Origin: Bacteroidota bacterium
GTDB lineage: Bacteria > Bacteroidota > Bacteroidia > Chitinophagales > Chitinophagaceae
NCBI GenBank assembly: GCA_947447835.1
Contig: CANFLP010000004.1
Coordinates: 1 to 30,262, forward strand
Direction of reading: 5' to 3'
DNA: 30,262 bases
The translations under genes were made by a program, and so were the position numbers. Numbering within the stretch: position 1 is the first letter of the stretch; every line of letters starts with the position of its first letter. A model generated the notes under the pieces. The model did no database searches and was not told where the DNA came from. It saw only the letters and a program-made list of their open reading frames with translations. This document shows positions 25,456 to 30,262 of the stretch, piece by piece.

Positions 25456-26439
25456 TTACAATTGATGTTTATGGTTAGACAATACATTTTCCATAGTCCA
25501 ATCTAATTTTTTCTGAAATGAATGCTGTCTTTTTTCGCAATTGTCAATCGTACAAATGGCACAACTAAAAGGCATACATCCGTCTATATGGATAAAAAAT
25601 TCAACACTGTCTCCAAATTTCTTTTTTATTAAATCGGCAAATTGATCCATCACTATATGTGCTTCATGTACATTCAAATACCAAGGCATTGTTAAATGAC
25701 AGTCGACATGCATTAGTGGGCCATATTTAATTACTCTTAAATTATGTAAGTCAATCCATTTTTCATTTCTACTTGCATTAATTTCGGCAATTACATTTTC
25801 CAGTAAAACCATATCAGCTTCATCCATAATCCCAGCTAATGATGCCCGTAAAATTTTGTAACCATCAAAAACGACCCATCCACCTAGTAATACGGCAATA
25901 ATAGAATCTACTTTTTGAACATTGGTTATTATTAAAATTAAAATACCAACTGCAACCGAGATGGTCGTGAAAAAATCAATTAAAAAAAGTTTCCCGCTTG
26001 TCACCAAAGCCATAGAATTATTTTTCTTGCCAATGCGCATAACATACAAAGCAGTCGAAATATTGATAAGTGCAATTAAGATTAATAGCCAAAATCCATT
26101 ACCTAAATTATGTAAGGTACCAGGATGAATAAAGCTATCAATAGATTCATATATAATTAAACAGCCCACGCCGATAATTAAACTTCCTTGAAATGCGGAT
26201 GAAACAAACTCAGCTTTGCCATGCCCATAAGGATGATCTTTGTCTTTGGGTTTAGCAGCAATATACATGCTGTATGAACCCACTATGGTAGCAATTATAT
26301 TTACTACACTTTCTAATGTGTCCGATAATACAGATAAAGAGTGTGTGATTAAAAATGTTGCAACCTTTAAAATAAAAACAACAACCGTAAGGCCGGTCAA
26401 GGTATATTGAATCTTTAAATTTTGTTTTGAGCTATGCAC
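25456..26439 (-). CDS. Cation diffusion facilitator (CDF) metal transporter
   Basis: The 327-residue protein has six membrane segments and a cytoplasmic C-terminal domain. Family motifs are SVLSDTLESVVNI in TM2 (Asp40) and HPYGHGKAE at 69-77 between TM2 and TM3. In TM5 the usual HxxxD metal pair appears as Leu151-x3-Asp155, so one conserved ligand is lost. The C-terminal end carries C288-x4-C293-x2-C296-x4-C301, a likely extra metal site. Divalent-metal efflux is the family role; the metal is not known. The start is GTG at 26437-26439, since no nearby ATG fits. Confidence 0.87.
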   Translation of the reverse strand: MHSSKQNLKIQYTLTGLTVVVFILKVATFLITHSLSVLSDTLESVVNIIATIVGSYSMYIAAKPKDKDHPYGHGKAEFVSSAFQGSLIIGVGCLIIYESIDSFIHPGTLHNLGNGFWLLILIALINISTALYVMRIGKKNNSMALVTSGKLFLIDFFTTISVAVGILILIITNVQKVDSIIAVLLGGWVVFDGYKILRASLAGIMDEADMVLLENVIAEINASRNEKWIDLHNLRVIKYGPLMHVDCHLTMPWYLNVHEAHIVMDQFADLIKKKFGDSVEFFIHIDGCMPFSCAICTIDNCEKRQHSFQKKLDWTMENVLSNHKHQL

Positions 26440-26477
26440 GTAGTGAAATTGAAAATTGAAGAATTGGGGCTTTGCAA

Positions 26478-27218
26478 CTATTTACTATGTGTTGCTTCTG
26501 CATATCTCTTTTGTACATATTCCCAATTCACCAAGTTCCACCAGTTATTGATATAGTCTGGGCGTTTGTTTTGATACTTTAAATAGTAAGCATGTTCCCA
26601 AACATCTAAGCCTAATAAAGGAGTTCCTTGCACTTCGGCAATATCCATTAGAGGGTTATCTTGATTAGGTGTTGAACTTACTGCTAAACTGCCATCTTTT
26701 TTAACCAATAACCAAGCCCATCCGCTTCCAAATCTGGTTTTCGCTGCTTCGCTAAATGCTTTTTGAAAATCTGCAAAAGATCCAAATGTTTTATTGATAG
26801 CCTCTGCCAGAGCGCCTGTTGGTGCTACCGAAGGAGCTGGCTTCATCAATTGCCAAAATAGTTCGTGGTTATAATGTCCACCTGCATTGTTACGCATTTT
26901 AGGTGAATACTTTGAGGCTGTATTTAACAAAGTAACTAACGAAGTATTTGTTGTGTCTACTTTTTCTGCAACACATGCGTCTGCCAAGTTTTTGGCATAA
27001 GTTGCAGCGTGCTTGGTATAGTGAATTTCCATTGTCATTGCATCAATGTAAGGCTCTAATGCATTGTATGCATAGGGTAGCGGCTGTTGTTGATACTCAG
27101 AAATGCTTAAGAAATTGTTTGGGGCTATCTTCGAAATCAAGGGCATGGTAGCTAATGCAATACCTGCTTTGCCAGTTTTAGTTAAAAATTGGCGACGGTT
27201 TTGATTTGAATTTGACAT
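26478..27218 (-). CDS. Tat-exported superoxide dismutase (Mn-type signature)
   Basis: The 246 residues begin with a twin-arginine signal (NRRQFLTK at 7-14, followed by a hydrophobic stretch), so the folded enzyme should be exported. The Fe/Mn fold carries metal ligands His66, His118, Asp205 and His209 (LDVWEHAYY). Gly114 and the Gln186 in TPNQDNPL match the manganese-type pattern rather than the iron type, although a cambialistic enzyme is possible. It removes superoxide, and here probably protects the periplasm. It starts 4 bases after the LptF/LptG stop. Confidence 0.92.
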   Translation of the reverse strand: MSNSNQNRRQFLTKTGKAGIALATMPLISKIAPNNFLSISEYQQQPLPYAYNALEPYIDAMTMEIHYTKHAATYAKNLADACVAEKVDTTNTSLVTLLNTASKYSPKMRNNAGGHYNHELFWQLMKPAPSVAPTGALAEAINKTFGSFADFQKAFSEAAKTRFGSGWAWLLVKKDGSLAVSSTPNQDNPLMDIAEVQGTPLLGLDVWEHAYYLKYQNKRPDYINNWWNLVNWEYVQKRYAEATHSK

Positions 27219-27222
27219 AAGA

Positions 27223-28650
27223 TTATTTTTTAAAGTACTTACGTAAAGTTACTTTAATTGGCTGTAAAAGCCTATAGTAAAATTCTTGATTAAACAACTG
27301 AGAATCCCGCATTGCCTTGTATGTGAGAAAGGCGCCAACAGGTATTAAGATAGCCGATGACAGCCACATACCTTTATAAACGGTCCACTCTCCAGATTTG
27401 GCAAATTTTTCACCAAAGTTGTTGAGTAAGAAGAAAATCACAAAAAATACAATAGCCAAAACTAAGGGGGTACCTAATCCACCTTTTCGAATAATTGAGC
27501 CTAAGGGTGCACCAATTAAAAACAATACAATACAGGCAAATGATAAAGTAAACTTACGATGCCATTCAATTGCATGATAAGCGCTTGCTATTTCATTTTC
27601 CTTATATATATCTTTTATAGTTCCAATATTATTTAACAAGGATGAAAATTCATACCCAACTGTTTCAACAATACTCGTTGCAACTGAATCCGACACTATC
27701 TCTCTGAAATTTTCAATAGCAGGTACTTTTCCTTGTGCAATAAATAGTTTAGCACTGTCTTTATAGGCAAAAAATTTCAAATACGGCACTACCTCACTTC
27801 TGGTTCTTGTGATATAAACACTATCCTTATTATTTAATGAATCAATAGCCTTGCTTAGTTGTCGAATACTTAGCATTTTCGGATCATAAACATTGTCATT
27901 GTTTTTATTCATGCCAAAGCTACGAAGGTCGAACAGCTTTTTATATTCTTTAAAATATAGTCTTGTAAATTCGGTATTGGTGCTATTTTTTAGTCCTCTT
28001 TCTTGATACCTCCAGCCATTGTACATGATAAATTCCAAAAAGCGTTTATCTTTTGAAACACGCATCACGCCTGACTCAGCCATGATCATGTTATCTTGTA
28101 AATTAAATTTCTTTTCAAAAATTACAATATTACGAATGACACTATCATTGGATTCTTTCTTTCCCAATTTTATTACATACCCATCTATTTTATCATAAAA
28201 AACGCCTTCCTTAATATCTAAGGCAGGCTTTGCTACAATGATATCATACTTTAATGTAGTCAACTTCATTTGAGTGACCGGAATGATATTATTAGCAAAC
28301 AAAAAGGCAATTCCAGCTAGAAAAATTGTAAACAAAAACAATGGTCGCATAAAGCGGATAAGCGGAATACCTGCAGCCTTAATGGCAACAAGCTCAAAGC
28401 TCTCCCCTAAATTACCAAAGGTCATGATAGAGGAGAATAATAATGCCAACGGCAAGGCTGTTGTAAATGTACTCACCGATACTAATCCAATTAATTCAAG
28501 GATGGTAAATAGGTCCAAACCTTTTCCAACTAAATCGTCAATATAAAGCCAAAAGAATTGTATCGTCAGCACAAATATAGAAATGGTAAGTGCTGCCAAA
28601 AAAGGCCCAATGAAAGCCTTGAGAATAAGTATGTCTAATTTCTTGAACAA
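27223..28650 (-). CDS. LptF/LptG family permease
   Basis: The 475-residue protein has three membrane segments near the N-terminus (about 13-40, 50-85, 100-120), a periplasmic beta-jellyroll-like domain (about 130-350), and three near the C-terminus (about 365-450), the LptF/LptG build. Lipopolysaccharide is passed from the inner membrane to the periplasmic bridge by an LptB2FG-type transporter; the single gene here does not show which of the two it is. The opening FKKLDILILKAFIGPFLAAL is typical of Bacteroidota members. The start is TTG at 28648-28650, 10 bases after the START-like gene, because an in-frame TAG lies upstream. Confidence 0.9.
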   Translation of the reverse strand: MFKKLDILILKAFIGPFLAALTISIFVLTIQFFWLYIDDLVGKGLDLFTILELIGLVSVSTFTTALPLALLFSSIMTFGNLGESFELVAIKAAGIPLIRFMRPLFLFTIFLAGIAFLFANNIIPVTQMKLTTLKYDIIVAKPALDIKEGVFYDKIDGYVIKLGKKESNDSVIRNIVIFEKKFNLQDNMIMAESGVMRVSKDKRFLEFIMYNGWRYQERGLKNSTNTEFTRLYFKEYKKLFDLRSFGMNKNNDNVYDPKMLSIRQLSKAIDSLNNKDSVYITRTRSEVVPYLKFFAYKDSAKLFIAQGKVPAIENFREIVSDSVATSIVETVGYEFSSLLNNIGTIKDIYKENEIASAYHAIEWHRKFTLSFACIVLFLIGAPLGSIIRKGGLGTPLVLAIVFFVIFFLLNNFGEKFAKSGEWTVYKGMWLSSAILIPVGAFLTYKAMRDSQLFNQEFYYRLLQPIKVTLRKYFKK

Positions 28651-28660
28651 ATTGTTGGTA

Positions 28661-29044
28661 CTAGCTACCTATGCGATGAAAAAGGTCTTTAATTTGATAT
28701 TGCCAAAGTTGACTTTGGTCTTTTATCTCATTTTTTTCTGCAAAGTCCTTGATAATCAAAATGGTTTGGTTAGAAATTTCTGTTTTCTCCACTCTAAATT
28801 CAAAGTATTCGTTTTTTTCTCCATGTAGCCATCTAAAACGAATAAATTTATCTTCTTCTTGATCAACCAATTCTGCCTTGTCAGGCGTGCCTCCATTCCA
28901 AGAAAAGCTAAAAACATTTTCCCATTCGTCTACTCTATCTGCGAACCATTCTTGTAATCCAGATGCGGTTGAAAGAAATTCGAATAATATGCCTGGTGAA
29001 CATCTCACTGGAAACTCTAGTGTAAATAATTGTTTCTTACTCAT
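28661..29044 (-). CDS. START-like domain protein
   Basis: This 127-residue cytoplasmic protein has the SRPBCC/START-like fold seen in many Bacteroidota, with VRCSPGILFEFLSTASGLQEWFADRV, FSFSWNGG and FIRFRWLHG. It resembles AHSA1-type proteins in pattern. Its ligand and function are unknown. It heads the long minus-strand run, opposite to ffh, and is followed closely by the LptF/LptG gene, a neighbour pair that recurs in this phylum and hints at an envelope-related role. A weak -7-like sequence (minus-strand TATTATTG) lies at 29085-29092. Confidence 0.82.
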   Translation of the reverse strand: MSKKQLFTLEFPVRCSPGILFEFLSTASGLQEWFADRVDEWENVFSFSWNGGTPDKAELVDQEEDKFIRFRWLHGEKNEYFEFRVEKTEISNQTILIIKDFAEKNEIKDQSQLWQYQIKDLFHRIGS

Positions 29045-29126
29045 AATAACGCTGTGTCCTCTTAATTTATTAGTTCGTTAGGTGCAATAATAATAATTAA
29101 AGGCTAGGTTCCAAGTATTTTTCAAT

Positions 29127-29144
29127 GTTTATTCGTTAATAAAC
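29127..29144. repeat. AT-rich inverted repeat in the divergent START/ffh region
   Basis: A 7-bp inverted repeat (GTTTATT / AATAAAC) with a 4-base loop. It could be a regulator site or a weak hairpin; no run of T follows. Its role is not known. Confidence 0.4.
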
Positions 29145-29184
29145 TGCCAATACCTACTTACACTTGCTTCAATTACTTCGTAAG

Positions 29185-29201
29185 TTATTGAAAATCAATA
29201 A
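29185..29201. repeat. Second inverted repeat upstream of ffh
   Basis: TTATTGA / TCAATAA with a 3-base loop, about 47 bases upstream of the ffh -7 box. It may be an operator-like palindrome, or simply the product of AT-rich sequence. Confidence 0.35.
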
Positions 29202-29247
29202 TTTAAAAACATTTCGAACATCGGAAAATTTTGTTCCAACCCTGCCT

Positions 29248-29255
29248 TATCTTTG
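29248..29255 (+). promoter_or_regulatory. -7 promoter box for ffh (exact consensus)
   Basis: TATCTTTG, exact to TAnnTTTG, 18 bases before the ffh ATG. A TTTG lies 14 bases upstream of it, which is shorter than the usual -33 to -7 spacing, so that element is uncertain. Confidence 0.5.
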
Positions 29256-29273
29256 CCTCCCTAAAGTAGAATT

Positions 29274-30262
29274 ATGTTTAATAGCCTAAGTGAAAAATTA
29301 GAGTCTGCATTCAAGCACCTGAGAGGTCAGGCACGAATTAATGATTTGAATGTAGCCAATACATTAAAAGATATTCGTAAGGCCTTATTGGATGCCGATG
29401 TAAATTTTAAAATTGCCAAGGAATTCACCGATAGTATCAAAGAAAAAGCCATTGGCGAAAAGGTTATAAACGCTATTAGTCCTGGTCAATTAATGGTTAA
29501 AATTGTGCAGGACGAGTTAACGGCGTTAATGGGTTCCGAAGCAACTCCATTAAGTTTATCTGGTAATCCAACTATCATTTTAGTAGCAGGTTTACAAGGA
29601 AGTGGTAAGACTACTTTTTCGGGCAAGTTGGCTTCCTATTTAAAAGCACAAAAAAAATCACCATTATTAGTTGCTGCTGATATTTATCGTCCTGCTGCCA
29701 TGGACCAGTTAACCGTTTTAGCAGCACAAATTGGGGTAGATATTTTTGTTGAAAGAGAAAATAAAGACGCGGTATCAATTGCTCAAAATGCAATTGCCTA
29801 TGCAAAACAAAATAATAAGAATGTAATTATTATAGATACTGCTGGTCGTTTAGCAGTAGATGAAGTAATGATGACTGAGGTAGCAAATATTAAATCTTCA
29901 ATTCAACCTCAGGAAATTTTATTTGTTGTAGACTCCATGACAGGGCAGGATGCTGTCAATACAGCAAAGGCTTTCAACGATCGTTTAGATTTCACTGGAG
30001 TTGTTTTAACTAAGTTAGATGGCGATACAAGAGGTGGTGCTGCGTTGAGTATTAAGTACACTGTTAATAAACCCATTAAGTTTATGAGCAGTGGTGAGAA
30101 GATGGATACATTAGATGTGTTTTATCCTGAACGTATGGCTCAAAGAATTTTGGGCATGGGTGACATTACATCATTGGTAGAGAAAGCCCAAGCGCAATAT
30201 GACGAAGAAGCTGCAAAAAAATTAGAGAAAAAAATTCGAAAGAATCAATTTGATTTTGAAGA
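29274..30262 (+). CDS. ffh: Signal recognition particle protein Ffh (3' end outside window)
   Basis: The frame runs from ATG 29274 to the window edge, 329 codons. The N domain begins with FNSLSEKLESAFKHLRGQ. The GTPase domain carries the P-loop GLQGSGKTT at 106-114, followed by DTAGRL, TKLDGDTRGG and the insertion-box region around AADIYRPAAMDQL. The last residues seen are the linker helices before the methionine-rich M domain, which lies beyond the window. Ffh binds signal sequences with 4.5S RNA and delivers ribosomes to FtsY. The gene is divergent from the START-like gene across 229 bases. Confidence 0.96.
   Translation, partial: MFNSLSEKLESAFKHLRGQARINDLNVANTLKDIRKALLDADVNFKIAKEFTDSIKEKAIGEKVINAISPGQLMVKIVQDELTALMGSEATPLSLSGNPTIILVAGLQGSGKTTFSGKLASYLKAQKKSPLLVAADIYRPAAMDQLTVLAAQIGVDIFVERENKDAVSIAQNAIAYAKQNNKNVIIIDTAGRLAVDEVMMTEVANIKSSIQPQEILFVVDSMTGQDAVNTAKAFNDRLDFTGVVLTKLDGDTRGGAALSIKYTVNKPIKFMSSGEKMDTLDVFYPERMAQRILGMGDITSLVEKAQAQYDEEAAKKLEKKIRKNQFDFE

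Noticed and set aside
29045..29273. Possible 4.5S RNA gene next to ffh
   Set aside because: No conserved SRP RNA tetraloop and helix pattern is visible in this AT-rich region.

Overview
This window looks like the chromosome of a low-GC member of the Bacteroidota, most likely from or near the family Chitinophagaceae. The evidence is the gene set: a gldE-gldD pair, a Bacteroidota-type SAM-dependent methylase beside an EI24 protein, a START-like protein followed by an LptF/LptG permease, a DUF5916 outer-membrane protein, a 31-codon AURKAIP1/COX24-like ribosomal microprotein, and promoters of the Bacteroidota -7 type (TAnnTTTG). Genus cannot be decided by reading alone. All calls come from reading translated sequence and motifs; no database search was run.

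Layout. Bases 1-7730 are all on the minus strand: ricT (cut by the window edge), holB, an exported glutathione peroxidase, the radA-comF pair, RNase E/G, the ribosomal microprotein, a TPR protein and an HU-family protein. A divergent AT-rich gap of about 210 bases follows. Bases 7940-13000 are on the plus strand: mutY, gldE, gldD, a DUF3109 cysteine-rich protein and an iron-sulfur LutB-like protein. Bases 13023-29044 are again all minus. In transcription order (from 29044 down) they are START-like protein, LptF/LptG permease, Tat-exported superoxide dismutase, CDF metal transporter, M20 dipeptidase, S4 RNA-binding protein, trmD, DUF5916 protein, adenine deaminase, upp, EI24 protein, RsmI-like methylase, a short ComEC-like protein, purH and an EamA transporter. 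The last gene, ffh, runs on the plus strand off the right edge.

Functional themes. Most of the window is core housekeeping: replication and repair (holB, radA, mutY, HU), RNA processing and translation (rng, trmD, S4 protein, ribosomal microprotein, ffh), nucleotide synthesis and salvage (purH, upp, ade), and envelope work (LptF/LptG, gldDE, EI24, DUF5916). Two antioxidant enzymes carry export signals (glutathione peroxidase by Sec, superoxide dismutase by Tat). Two genes of the DNA-uptake type are present: comF beside radA, and a short comEC.

I found no tRNA, rRNA, CRISPR array, insertion sequence, prophage or other mobile element, and no stretch over 300 bases without a gene. The window does not contain an obvious new defence or biosynthetic system. 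The points most worth a second look are an unusually short ComEC, two spacing classes of -7 promoter boxes (3-4 or 16-19 bases before the start codon), a CDF transporter that lacks a conserved metal-site histidine, and the ribosomal microprotein.
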